NCBI RefSeq assembly: GCF_000002985.6
Contig: NC_003282.8
Location: forward strand, 2,542,001-2,606,000
DNA length: 64,000 nt
Direction: 5' to 3'
Source: Caenorhabditis elegans
Lineage: Eukaryota > Nematoda > Chromadorea > Rhabditida > Rhabditidae
Under the pieces are notes generated by a model. That model had not been told where the DNA came from. It ran no database searches and was given only the letters and a program-made list of their open reading frames with translations. The position numbers and the translations under genes were made by a program. Below, in pieces: positions 46,746 to 57,639 of this stretch; position 1 is the first letter of the stretch; every line of letters begins with the position of its first letter.

Positions 46746-49475
46746 ACTTTCGTTTTTCAGTTGAAAACGCTTAACGCTTATGAAATTCTCGTAAATGACC
46801 TGAACATTGACGTAGTTCCCTTTAGAATCATAAACATATATCGTGCTCCTTCTTGCACTTATCAAAATACTGTTAGATTAATTAGTAAAATTGAAGACCT
46901 TGTGGAACATCAAGGCAAAGTTGTAGTTGTGGGAGATCTTAATATTGGAGGTATCGACTGGGGCCTCAACGACTCTAAAACTAAATTAGGTTCTTTATTA
47001 GTAGATCTGTGCAAAAACTATAATCTGGAACAATATGTCAAAATGCCAACCCGCAAATCGAAAATACTGGATGTTGCTCTTTCTAATTCCGTAATCAGCA
47101 ATTTAAACATCATGGCCCCAATAGGGTCTAGTGACCACAATACCATTAAGTTTACGGTGCAGCTCTTACAAAATATATCAGTCCCTAAGAAAATGATACC
47201 AGATTTTTCGAAACTGGACTGGCCCTGCTGTGCAACATACTTTGAAAACATAGAGTGGGGTAAGGTATTTGATACCCATTCCCACGTGAACGATATTTAT
47301 GAATGCTTTCTAGGCCACATTAGAACAATGTTCTCTCAGGCAGTCCCAACTATGCCGATGCCAGAGACTTCAAAACCAGTGCCTCAATATTTAAGGTCTT
47401 TTGAACAAATGGTAAAAAACCAATTCAGCAAAACGATAATGTCGAAAACTATGAATGATTTTATAGAATATATTTACCTAGCGAGAAAATATAGAAAAAA
47501 GTTGCGGAAGTATCTAAGTAACCTGGAGGTAAAGTTATTTAAAAAAAAGGGCAATAGTAAGTTTAGTAAACACGCAAAAACTCTTCTGAAACCGCGAAAC
47601 TGTAGTGTTCCAGCCCTGATAGATAATGACGAAAATGAAATTGTCTCTGAACTAGACAAAGCAAATCTTCTAGCATCCTACTTTGAAGCTCAGTATACAA
47701 ATCAAAATAACACGAATTTTGCTCTAGATGATGATTTTGTATCAGATCAACCAATTCCCTGGGTTACTGATGCAGAAGTTCTAAAAGTGATCATGGCCTC
47801 GAAAAAGTCGTGCTCTGTAACAAGCGACCAGGTCCCATTTACTTTTATAAAAATACTATCGCCTCTCATCAGTAGCGTTCTGGCCCAGATTTTCAACTTG
47901 AGCATGATGAGAGGGCAAGTCCCGCACGCTTGGACCGAATCCATTGTAATACCTCTTGATAAAATCACTAACGCTAACAATCCAACCGACTTCAGACCCA
48001 TTAGCTTGACCTCGCACTTGTGCAGAGTTTACGAAAGATGTATATTAGCAAAAATTGAGTTATTTCTAATAGATAACAAATTTTGGTCACAAAATCAACA
48101 TGGATTCCGCCCCAAAAAATCAACGGTGACTAATATGTTAGAATCTTTGAATGATTGGTCTAAAAGTATTGATCTCGGAGAGCAAATCGATATCATATAC
48201 CTAGACTTTTCCAAGGCTTTCGACCGGCTCCCACATGACTTACTTTTAGATAAACTCGTATCTTTAAGAATGAACAAAAATTTACTGATATGGTTGAATG
48301 AATTTCTGTCAAATAGAAGCTTTAGGGTTAGAATTGGGCAAACGCTGTCATCCAGAAAATTGGCCACCTGTGGCGTCCCACAAGGCGCAGTTCTGTCACC
48401 ACTTTTGTTTGGTATCTATGTTAATGATATATCATCAATATTGCCCGAAAAAGTAGCATGTAAACAGTTTGCAGATGACACGAAATTGTATGTATCGACC
48501 CCTAAGACTGAAAGCGAAAACAATTTACAGTCTGCTCTAGATGCTGTAGTAGATTGGACAAGGGGATCAAAACTCACTCTAAACCAATCTGAGACAGTTC
48601 ACGTCACAGTAGGAAAACGTAGAACAGATTTCAAATACCACCTAGACGGTTACCCTATTGAGCGAAAAGCTATTACCAGAGACCTTGGATTTTTAATCTC
48701 TGAAAAGCTGGATTTCTCTGAGCATTGGAGGAAATGTATCAATCTAGCTAAATTTCAACTGGCCAACATGTTCAACCAGTACAGTACCTCCAATAAGAAA
48801 CTAATGATTCTCTTATACAAAACTTTTATCCGCCCTCGTTTAGAATATGGAACAGTAGTGTCTTCTCCGACAAAAAAATCGGATGAGAAAGCAATAGAGT
48901 CTGTACAAAACGCATTCACTAGGCGCCTTTATAGTAGAATCAAAAAAAGATATATTAATCCAACTGATAAAGATTACAAAACTGCCATGGAACGTAACGA
49001 ACTATTCGACCTCCAAACCTTAAGCACGAGACGTAAAATAATTGACAGAATCCAAGTAATCAGAATGAATAATGGTAAAGTAGACTTAAAAACATCTGAG
49101 TTTTTTGAGCAACAAGAGACCCACACTCGTTCTAAAAAGAAATATATCTGGAGCACAGGTAAATCTAAACTTAGGAGACACTTTTTTGTCAACAGAACAC
49201 TAGCCACAATGAAGCAACACTGATCTAATGTTACCTTATCCTCACTTCTATCCATCATTTATTCTTGCCTTTTATACATCGATATTTGTGTTTTTTGCTT
49301 CTTCTCCAATGTAGCCATTATTTTCTTCTCATCTCTTTTTTATTTTTGTTCCGTTTTATTTATGTAATTTATTTATGTAACCACTTGTGATGGTTTGTAT
49401 CTATTTATGTGTGTTTTTTTTCTACCTCACGATATCTTACTATCGTAATAAATTAAATTAAATTAAATTAAAACT
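46746..49475 (+). mobile_element. 5'-truncated LINE retrotransposon (CR1/jockey-like)
   Basis: Spans the open frame below and a 3' UTR ending in TAATAAATTAAATTAAATTA, a short tandem tail typical of CR1-like LINEs. There is no A-tail and no LTR. The 5' end lies inside the endonuclease domain, so the element is a truncated insertion. An older, shorter antisense copy is at 18,125-18,851. Confidence 0.85.
46761..49223 (+). CDS. LINE ORF: partial endonuclease plus reverse transcriptase (820 codons)
   Basis: The open frame has no internal stops. It starts within an APE-type endonuclease (VVVVGDLNIGGIDW near residue 55, GSSDHNTIKF near 120) and lacks the N-terminal catalytic part. The reverse transcriptase follows: FRPISLTSHLCRVYER, QHGFRPKKSTVTNM, YLDFSKAFDRLPHDLL, GVPQGAVLSPLLFGIYVND and the catalytic QFADDTKLY. 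The C-terminal domain has LYKTFIRPRLEYG. The marked start is a TTG, not an ATG, and a stop lies just upstream, so translation of this truncated copy is doubtful. The intact frame implies a young insertion. Confidence 0.85.
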   Translation: MKTLNAYEILVNDLNIDVVPFRIINIYRAPSCTYQNTVRLISKIEDLVEHQGKVVVVGDLNIGGIDWGLNDSKTKLGSLLVDLCKNYNLEQYVKMPTRKSKILDVALSNSVISNLNIMAPIGSSDHNTIKFTVQLLQNISVPKKMIPDFSKLDWPCCATYFENIEWGKVFDTHSHVNDIYECFLGHIRTMFSQAVPTMPMPETSKPVPQYLRSFEQMVKNQFSKTIMSKTMNDFIEYIYLARKYRKKLRKYLSNLEVKLFKKKGNSKFSKHAKTLLKPRNCSVPALIDNDENEIVSELDKANLLASYFEAQYTNQNNTNFALDDDFVSDQPIPWVTDAEVLKVIMASKKSCSVTSDQVPFTFIKILSPLISSVLAQIFNLSMMRGQVPHAWTESIVIPLDKITNANNPTDFRPISLTSHLCRVYERCILAKIELFLIDNKFWSQNQHGFRPKKSTVTNMLESLNDWSKSIDLGEQIDIIYLDFSKAFDRLPHDLLLDKLVSLRMNKNLLIWLNEFLSNRSFRVRIGQTLSSRKLATCGVPQGAVLSPLLFGIYVNDISSILPEKVACKQFADDTKLYVSTPKTESENNLQSALDAVVDWTRGSKLTLNQSETVHVTVGKRRTDFKYHLDGYPIERKAITRDLGFLISEKLDFSEHWRKCINLAKFQLANMFNQYSTSNKKLMILLYKTFIRPRLEYGTVVSSPTKKSDEKAIESVQNAFTRRLYSRIKKRYINPTDKDYKTAMERNELFDLQTLSTRRKIIDRIQVIRMNNGKVDLKTSEFFEQQETHTRSKKKYIWSTGKSKLRRHFFVNRTLATMKQH

Positions 49476-49539
49476 TTAGAAATGCCAAGTGCAAAAGTTG
49501 CTAAAATTTGGTAAAAAAGTTGCCAAAGTTGGGCAAAAT

Positions 49540-49950
49540 AGGTTAAAGTTGGGATCGGCAAATTCCCGGAATGGATTGTTTCAGGCAAATTAGCAAGGCA
49601 AATCGCCGGAATTAAAATTTCCGGCAAATCGGCAAATTGCCGGAGTCGAAAATTGTCCTTTTTCTTTTAGCAAATTGTGGTTTTGCACATTTTTAAATTT
49701 CAAACTTTAGACTTCAATCGGCAAAACTGTACGCATCCTATGAATGTTCCTACATCTATATTGAAAAGCAAGCAAATGCTATGAAAATATCTGAAGAAAA
49801 CGGGAAAAAAAATTCAAAATGGCACAGTCTCGAGTGTTTCCGTCTTATAAAAAATTCATCCAAAAACTTCCGGCAAATCGATGTACGGAAAATCGGCAAA
49901 TTGCAATTTGCCGAAAATCAAAATTCAAAATTTCTGGAAAATCGGCAAAC
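49540..49950. repeat. CCGGCAAATCGGCAAATTGCCG dispersed repeat
   Basis: Clusters of GGCAAATCGGCAAATTGCCG and inverted forms at about 49,555-49,650 and 49,865-49,950. No gene is seen between the LINE and gene D. Confidence 0.6.
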
Positions 49951-50394
49951 CTGCTTTAAATCTCAATTTACTTTGCAAAAAATTCAAAATAAATATCCCA
50001 AAAATTTTGAAATAAAATAGTTTTCAACATTTTTCAAGCACGAGTTATCATGTTCAATTTGAAATTTTAAGTTCGCGCTAATTGAAACCTGTGGACATTG
50101 CCAAAAATCTATAATTTTACTGGTTACTTTGCACTCCCGTGGGAATAATAAAAATTGAATAATTAAATAATTAAATTTCATCACGTAAAAATAAAATTAA
50201 TTTAATTTTCCGTAAACTCTCGTTCTCGACCTTTTGCCAAATGTCAAATCTAGCCACGTGGCAAAAATGTGCATAAAAGGAGCGAAAATCGTCATAAATT
50301 CATAATTCTATCGATATTTTACTGTTGAAAAACAAGTTAATCGATATTCTCATCATTCTTGCGAACAATTATCGGAATAGTTCCAAGAATTGCA

Positions 50395-53300
50395 ATGGAA
50401 GGTTAGTTTTGTTCAGGTTTTGTTCAGGTTTTTACAGGGTCTTGCAGCGAAAATCTGAAATTTTTTACGGAAAATGGCGTTTTCCACCAGAAAATCGATT
50501 TTCAAACGGCACTCCGTTATAAAGATAGCGCGCGTTGTTTAGTAATGTGATGCGCTTTGGCGGCAATTCAAATTTTGAATTTAATAATTTATCGTTGTTT
50601 TTTTTTTTGCAGTTCCGATCAAACATCGAGTGTTTCAAACGTTCATCCTCTTGATGGTCCTTGTTCAATTTTCAATTGGCTTGGGCAATTTTGCACGGGA
50701 TATTCGTAATTTTGGCGGAGCCGGATCAGGAAACAAAACTTGCGATCCAAGCAGAGACAATGATTGTGGTAATTACAGCATACATGAAGACAAAGAAGGT
50801 GCCAGGTTGTACACAATGTTAATGTTATTAAAAATGCCATCTCAAATTGTAGACACCTGTCAGATAATGTATTTGTATAAAACGTGTTTAAATCCCACAT
50901 GTCCATGTCACGTGGATATGGCTGTGCGGGAACCGGCAACCAAGTTGCCGGTTGCCGATTTTTTTGGGTTTGGCAACTTCGGCAACTGCCGATATCAATG
51001 TCAAACATTTTGAAGCTCAGAAAGAAACATTCAGAATGTCTGAAAAACGCTATAATTTCACTCTAAACGAAAAAAAAACGCTTAAAATTATAATTGCAAC
51101 AAAAAATTTTGAAACCTGGTTGCCGGTTGCCGAAATGTTGCCGAAGTTTCGGCAACCAAAAGTTGTCGGCTGCCGAAAATTTTAGGGTTCGGCAACTTCG
51201 GCAATTGCCGGTTGTCGAAAATCTCGGTTGCCGCACAGCCGTACTTGCCTATGTCTCCCAATTTAAAGGGGGTATTCAAGTACTGTCGGAATATTAAAAA
51301 GTGTAAATAAGTTTCTTAAACTTTGATTTTACAGACTCTCCAGCCACTGTACCCTCTTCTACAACAAAAGGTAAAAAATCGATAATGTTTCACATAAATA
51401 AATAAATTTCTTTCAGCTCCAAGATATCGTAATAATACTACCGAGAGTCCTCCACCTACACCACCATCATCACCACCAGCCCCAGAAGGTATATACTCAT
51501 TTTTGCAAAACAACTTTATCCCGAGAAAAATCAATAATTTACCGGTTTTTCAGGATGTCACAACGAAGGGAATTCAGCATGTGATACTGGTGAGTTCTAG
51601 ATTACGGACAAGTTTGCAGACTGAAAAGTCTAGGATTTCTCAAAATTCAATATCATATTTAATTATTGATTTTCTTAAAAGTATAACATTGGAAATTGAG
51701 GCTCTGACAAATACGAGCAATTGTAAACCGAACTCAAAAGACTTGAGATGTCCAGGTTTGTTGTGATTCCTCAAGAAAATCGATTCTTTATTGATTTTTC
51801 TCAATTCCAGGTAAACCCTTATTCTGCAAATTCAAGAATTTTGATGCAGCAGAATGCAAGTGTTCAGAACCACGCGCTAAAGTCTGTAAAGAAGGTATGT
51901 CCTTCAAGCCCCAGGATCAGGCGGCAATTTGAATTTATATGAATTTATTGCAGATTTTGAGTTTGATGCTCAGAGAGAGTACTGTACGAAATCGGTCAAA
52001 CATCCAAAAGACTTGAGATGCGAAGGTTTGTTGTGAAATGTCTAATGATTGTTGATTGATTTTTTTCAATTTCAGGCGAACTCTTATTCTTCAAATTCCA
52101 CTGGAACACAACGGCTTGTCACTGTATAAACCACCAGCGTGACAGAGTTTGTGCACATGGTGTGTTGGTTCTTTTGCAAGAGGGACTTTTTAATTTTTTT
52201 TTTCAGACTTCCAGTCGGATGAAGATAAGAAATATCAATGCAATAAAAAGCCTACAGACTTGAGATGCAAAAAACAGAAACTCTACTGCAAATTTCATTT
52301 GGATGACAAGGATTGTCGGTGTTTTGAGTCGAATCAGAAGGCTTGTAAAAAAGGTGTGTCGGGATTTTATTCAAGCAACGATACTTTGAAATTTCCCTCT
52401 TCTATTTGGCGGCAATTTAAGTTATACTTTAAAAAAATATTGCAGATTTTCAATCGCCAGATGAGAGGGATCTTCAATGTAATTCATCACAGACTACACC
52501 ACAGCGCCCGAAAGACTTGAGATGCAAAGGTTTGTTAAGCTCTAACTGTAGGAAAAAAAAATCGATAATTCATTGATTGCAAGGGAAAAACTGTATAGCA
52601 AATTCGAACGTGAACCGAGAGATCGCGTGGATGAATGCAAATGTGATAATCTGGAAGATGATCGTGTTGCTTGTAAAAAATATCCCGAGTTGGACGAGTC
52701 TTTCATTAATGATTTCTGTCTCAAAAACGAGAATGATCAGAGATGTCCAGGTTTGTTTATTCTAGTTTAAAATCCATAGATTATTTCCCTTTGCAGGAGG
52801 TTCGATCTATTGCGACAACAGCACGCATTTTCGTAACAGTAGTTGCTTGTGCACAACAGGGAATGAGACAGTTTGTGATAAAGGTATTCTTTTTCAAAGT
52901 TTCATAAGCCCTGCTATAGAGAACTTGTTTTGCTCTTGATAAGAGCTGAGAGCGGCCGAATAGTTAAATAAATTACAGTCCTTCCCTTCAATCAAAAGGC
53001 AGCCGTGGTACTAATGGAACGCAAAAGAATGCATCTCTTGAAGATGAACGATGTCCAGGTTTATTTTTATTCTGAAAAACTTTGAAAATTAAATATCGAT
53101 TTATTACAGGAGGATCCATATATTGTAAAAATAACTCTTCATCTCCTGACTGTTTAACCACGATTGCTCCATCTGGTTAGTTTTAGAGGAATCAAAAAAT
53201 GTCATAGAAAATTCTACATTTAGAAGACAACTCCACCACTACTGCATCCTCGACTGAAGCCACCACATTCTCGACAACTACTTCCGACGAGAAGACCTCA

Positions 53301-54786
53301 ACGACAGAGAAGGTTTGTGGGTTGAACATCGATTGGGTGCCGTCGCTAAGAGTACTGTAGCTTCGTGGGCAAAGTTCGAATTGAACAGTCCAACAATGTT
53401 CAAACTGGACAGGCTCTGGGCCAAGTTCTGATCAACTCTAGATTTATGCAAAATTTTGTAGTAACAGAAGAATTTCTCAACGGAGCGCACATTCAGACAC
53501 GAAAAATTTGATTTTCCAAATCTAAACCACTACTTAACTTTTTGAAATTTCAGACAAATCCAGGACCAGCACCAGGACCCGGACCAGGACCCTTTGCCTC
53601 CTCGCCATCTCCAAAGGATGTCACAGCGGAAGCACCGACTCCTCCTAAGACTACGAAGACTACACAAACGCCAGGTCGAACACTGCCGCCGGAAGAAAGG
53701 CAAGAAGAAACTGATCCTCTTGCGAATGGCCCATCGAACATCGAATCTGACGAGGTGTACAGCAATATGACTTGTTCGGTTAGTATGAAATTTTAATTCC
53801 GCTTTTATTTGAATCTAATCATGACTAGGTTTCGTTCACTTTGAAAATTTTCGGGTCTCGCCACGAAACTAGAGCGGTGAGGCCCAACTTTCTTCAAATT
53901 ACAGAGGAATTAGTCATGATTATACTTAAATCGAAGCTCTTGACGAGCTGAATTCAAAATGGTATGTATCAAAAATGTAAAAAGCTTCATAATTGCAGAT
54001 GAACGTCGACATTTGTGATGAGAATTACTGTAAGAAACTTGCTGCTGGAAGGAAGAAGGCTGACAGTGGTGATGGTGGTGTTCAGTTGTATCTCTGGATT
54101 GGTCTAGCTTTTCTCCTGGCAATAAATGTTGGACTTTTTGCTAAAAACTACAAGAAGTACTTCAAGAAGAAGCGAGCTGCTCCGGTGACTCCAGCTGCTC
54201 CGAAACCTGGTGCAAAACTTCGAGAGGCTCAGGCAAAGAAGGAAATTCTAACGAAGAAAAAGGTATGGATTTAGGAAATATTTTAAGCACAAAAAAAAAC
54301 AAATCGGACACTAGAACATCGAAGTTCAAAAAGATGGGACCAATCTTCATTCCCATGGAGCCTGATGTAAGTTTTTGAGGCTCACGCAAAGAGCCTTTGG
54401 CTAGCCTACCTCATATTTTCAGAGACAACTGAAAAAAAATCATGTATGTTTTGCAGATTCTGCAGGCGCCGGTACTTCCCAACGTTGTTCTGGACAAAGT
54501 GTTTTATGATCCGACCTACTATGAGATGTATGACATTGGTTCCGACGTGGATGACATCGAGTTGGATACTTCTTTCATGGTCGATCCAAGCACGATGACG
54601 GAGGAAGAGGCCACCAAAAAGAGTAAGAAAAGCAAGAAGAGCTCAAAGAGCAAGAAGAGCACCGACAGCAAGAAGGAAAATAAGGATCAGAAGGAAGAGC
54701 CGAAGAAGGGAGAAGATGAGAAGACTAAGGAAGGATCCAAGCAGAAGAGTATCGAGAAGGAGAAGAGCGTGGAGAAAGAAAAATAG
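50395..54786 (+). CDS. Gene D: Cys-rich cassette receptor-like protein with Lys-rich tail (612 aa if damaged cassettes are skipped)
   Basis: Exons 50395-50401, 50613-50768, 51335-51370, 51417-51488, 51554-51589, 51811-51894, 51954-52025, 52076-52159, 52207-52353, 52446-52529, 52797-52883, 53110-53175, 53224-53312, 53554-53778, 53999-54262 and 54457-54786 form one frame. A signal peptide (FQTFILLMVLVQFSIGLG) is followed by CDPSRDNDCG, phase 1-1 Cys cassettes (DLRCEG, DLRCKG), a Thr stalk, a Pro/Gly-rich exon, a transmembrane helix (LYLWIGLAFLLAINVGLFA) and a tail with DIGSDVDDIELD and Lys/Ser/Glu repeats. Three RCPG-type cassettes (ending 51752, 52750 and 53058) are one base out of phase, and a tail exon ending 54366 has lost its acceptor. 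All can be skipped in frame. Poly(A) signal AATAAA at 54817. Confidence 0.65.
50930..51240. repeat. GGCAACTTCGGCAACTGCCG repeat in gene D intron 2
   Basis: A fold-back of the CGGCAA family. The left (about 50,932-51,010) and right (about 51,117-51,235) halves are inverted copies built from GCAACTTCGGCAACTGCCG units. It abuts a possible decayed Cys exon at about 50,854-50,926. Confidence 0.6.
53805..53950. repeat. Inverted-repeat element in a gene D intron
   Basis: Single copy of the gggtcccgcc-type fold-back family, with AATCATGACTAGG and its inverted partner ATTAGTCATGATTATACTT, between the Pro-rich and transmembrane exons. Confidence 0.6.
54300..54366 (+). pseudogene. Truncated tail exon of gene D lacking its acceptor
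   Basis: The stretch starting AAATCGGACACTAGAACATC and ending in GGAGCCTGAT|GTAAGT matches the last third of C-R exon 29561-29764. In D it directly follows intron-like CACAAAAAAAAAAC, so a deletion fused intron to exon and removed about 160 bp including the 3' splice site. Confidence 0.7.
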
Positions 54787-54859
54787 ATGATTATTGATAG
54801 AATAGAACTCTACTAGAATAAAGAACTTTATAGTTCAATTTGTTTTATTGATTTTTTCT

Positions 54860-55440
54860 GTCACAACATTAAACACATTTGAAACATGCGGCTAACTTGG
54901 GCAAAAGTTGGGCAAGACTTTGGCCAAACTTTGATTCAGCCCGAACCCAAGCTTTTTCCCAACTTTTTTTGTTTCGTTTCAAACTTGGGTAGAAGTTTGG
55001 CAAGAGTTGAGTGCAACTTGGAGTGAACTTTGGTGCAGCCTGAAGCTCAACTTACCCAAGTTTAGCCAACTTTCGATCCAAATAAAAAATATTTGGGCAA
55101 AACTTGGGCAAGAAGCTTGAGCTAAATGCCGAGTTCAGCAAAGCAACTATGTAAGGGGTGGGTGGCAAAATCTCCTGTCGGCAAACTCGGCAATTTGCCG
55201 ATTTGCCGTTTGCCGAACGTAACTTTGCCGGGAGTATTTAGAGCGGTTTTTTTTATAAGACGGAGTGTGCCTTTTTGAAATTTTTTCCCCGTTTTCTTCA
55301 GAAGTTTTCGTAGAATTTGCTTACTTTTCAAAATAAATGTACATTCATTCATAGTATGCGTACATATTTGCCGATAATTTTCGGCAAATCGGCAGCTTGC
55401 CGGTTTGCCGATTTGCCGGAACTGTGTATCATCAAATTGT
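54860..55440. repeat. TTGGGCAAAACTTGGGC and CGGCAAATTGCC repeats
   Basis: From 54,895 to 55,120, runs of ACTTGGGCAAAAGTTGGGCAAG. From 55,150 to 55,440, an inverted pair of CGGCAAATCGGCAA-type blocks. No gene. Confidence 0.55.
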
Positions 55441-55690
55441 GCAGTACCTTCTCACAAGAAACGAATTTTTGGTTTGAACTGTATGAAATATAATTAAATC
55501 TACTTTTCAAAATTCCACGGATGCAAAGGTCATCCGGCACGTGGTAGATTGAATTATCGATAAAAATCAATTTGAAAATTTAATCAGTTCTCGAAATTTT
55601 CGTTATGAGTTTCTGATTGATTATCGATTTTGGTGAGTTATCTTCATTCTCTTTAAGTTTTTTTTTTTCAAAAAATAAATGCATTTTAGA

Positions 55691-55929
55691 GTAAGAAAAG
55701 TAAGGAGAACAAATAAATGGCTGAGGTGGGATTGGATCAATCCCAGGCAATGGGTCCAGGCAGGATGAGCGAGGAAAAGGTCCCCAGAAAGAGCAAGAAG
55801 AGCAAGAAGGGGAACGACGGCAAGGACAATAAGGAGAAGAAGGAAAAGCCGAAGAAAGGAGAGGATGAGAAGACTAAGGAAGGATCCAAGCAGAAGAGTG
55901 TCGAGAAGGATGAGAGCGTGGATAAATAG
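55691..55929 (+). pseudogene. Duplicate of the gene D lysine-rich C-terminal tail
   Basis: After an acceptor-like ATTTTAG, the frame ending TAG at 55,927-55,929 shares KPKKGEDEKTKEGSKQKS with the gene D tail, and the 3' flank (TGATTATTGATAGAATAGAA) is also shared. The upstream 110 bp has the family block AATCAGTTCTCGAAATTTTCG. The longest ATG frame starts at 55,717 (70 aa, MAEVGLDQSQ). It is probably a partial duplication. A small expressed peptide cannot be excluded. Confidence 0.45.
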
Positions 55930-56169
55930 ATGATTATTGATAGAATAGAACTCTACTAGAATAAAGAAAAAGATTGAGAAGAAGTACCTCTGTTCAGGTT
56001 GAGAACTTAATTTATTGATAAATTAATAATATTGAATAAATACTTACTTTTCCCCCGGCGTTTACAGCTTTTGTAAAAAATAGCAAAGGATCTACTTACT
56101 ATCATAGTTTTTAAATATAATACGTCGGACTATTCGGAAAACGAAATCGCTTTCTGGTTGAGCTCACAA

Positions 56170-57510
56170 TATGCCGATTTGTGTAAAATTTCAATTCCGG
56201 CAACTTGACGATTTTCCGGAAATTTCAATGCCAGCAACTTGCCGATTTGCCGGAAATTTCAATTCCGCCAATTCGCCGATTTGCCGGAAATTTCAATGCC
56301 GGCAATTTGCCAATTTGCCGGAAATTTCAACCGGATTTCCCATAATTTTTTACCAAAAAAAATGATATTCAGCCTATCGAACGTTTTAATTTGCGTATGA
56401 TCATGCTCTACTTTGCAGAAACTCGTGTTTTCTGGGTCTCGCTGCGAGGTTACTGTAGTTTCCGTGGCGGGACCCAATCTACTTTAGAATGGAGCGAATC
56501 GGGTCATGTTTATACTCAAATCAAAGCACTTTGCGAGCCCAACTCGAATTTCTAAACAATTTACAATTTTTTGTTTTTTTTTGTAAAATTTAAGGGAAAC
56601 CCGGTTTTCACGCGAGATTACTGTACTTTTCGTGGTGGGACCCAACATTTTCAACTATTGAGAGCATTTTGTCATGATCATGTTTAATAGGAAACTTTTG
56701 GTAGACTGAACTGAACTTTAATATTAAATATTTAGTTTTTATTCAATTTTGAGGTAAAAAATATTGGGCAAAAATTGTTTTGAATTTTTTTGCAGAAATT
56801 TAACGTTTTAGTCAAATTCGTTGAAAAAAACTGATTTTCCCACAAATTTTTCATTATATTTTGAATTCAGCATGCCAAGAGCTTTAATTTAAGTATAATC
56901 ATGAACCACTTTGCTCAAATTCCAGTTTTTTGGGTCTAAACGCGAGACTACTGTACTTTTCGTGGTAGGACCCAATAATTTTAACGTTTTAGTCAAACTC
57001 GAAAAAAGACTGATTTTCCTACAATTTTAAACAGATATTTTTGAATTTAGTCCACTGAAAACTTCAATTTTAATATAATAATGTTCTAATGTTCTCAAGT
57101 TCACAATTTTGTGTCCCACCACGAGATTACTGTAATTTTCGTGGCAGGACCCAATTTTTTTCTAAATTTAGGAAATTGGGTCATGTTTATTCCCAAATTG
57201 AAGGTCTCGGAAAGCTGGACTCGAATTTCAATGTAATTTTTTCAGTAACATTTTTTTTCAACATTTTTCCTATCTTTCCTCAAATTTAATATATCGGCTA
57301 TTTTTCGGAATTCAAATTCAGGGAAAACATATTTTCTGCAAACTTTTTACTATAATATTCAAATTCAGCCCATCGAGAGCCCCTACTCTGCTGAAAGTCG
57401 AGTTTTCTGGGTCTCGCCATGAGATTACTGTAGTTTTCGCGGCGGGACCCCGCAATTTCCAATATCAACAAAACATAGTCATGATTATACTTAAATTGAA
57501 GGTCTCGGCA
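56170..57510. repeat. Mixed repeat block: CGGCAA repeats and five inverted-repeat elements
   Basis: CCGGAAATTTCAATTCCGGC runs lie at 56,170-56,330. Fold-back element copies or parts follow at about 56,370-56,530, 56,580-56,720, 56,870-56,970, 57,060-57,220 and 57,370-57,510. Each has the GGGTC(C/T)CGC hairpin and TACTGTA core. No gene. Confidence 0.65.
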
Positions 57511-57639
57511 AGCCGGATTCGAATTTTCAAATTTCAGTGTGTAACTTACTAGTTGGGCAAAAAATTTTGTGTGAAAAAATTTATTTTTTCCAATTTATTT
57601 TTTGTCAAATTGCATTAATCGATATTTTTTTGGATTTTT

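Noticed and set aside
47018-49258. Minus-strand ORFs opposite the LINE
   Set aside because: Shadows of the long reverse transcriptase frame.
53554-53590. NPGP motif as a possible 2A-type ribosome-skipping site
   Set aside because: The upstream residues do not fit a 2A consensus, and the motif is part of a Pro/Gly repeat.
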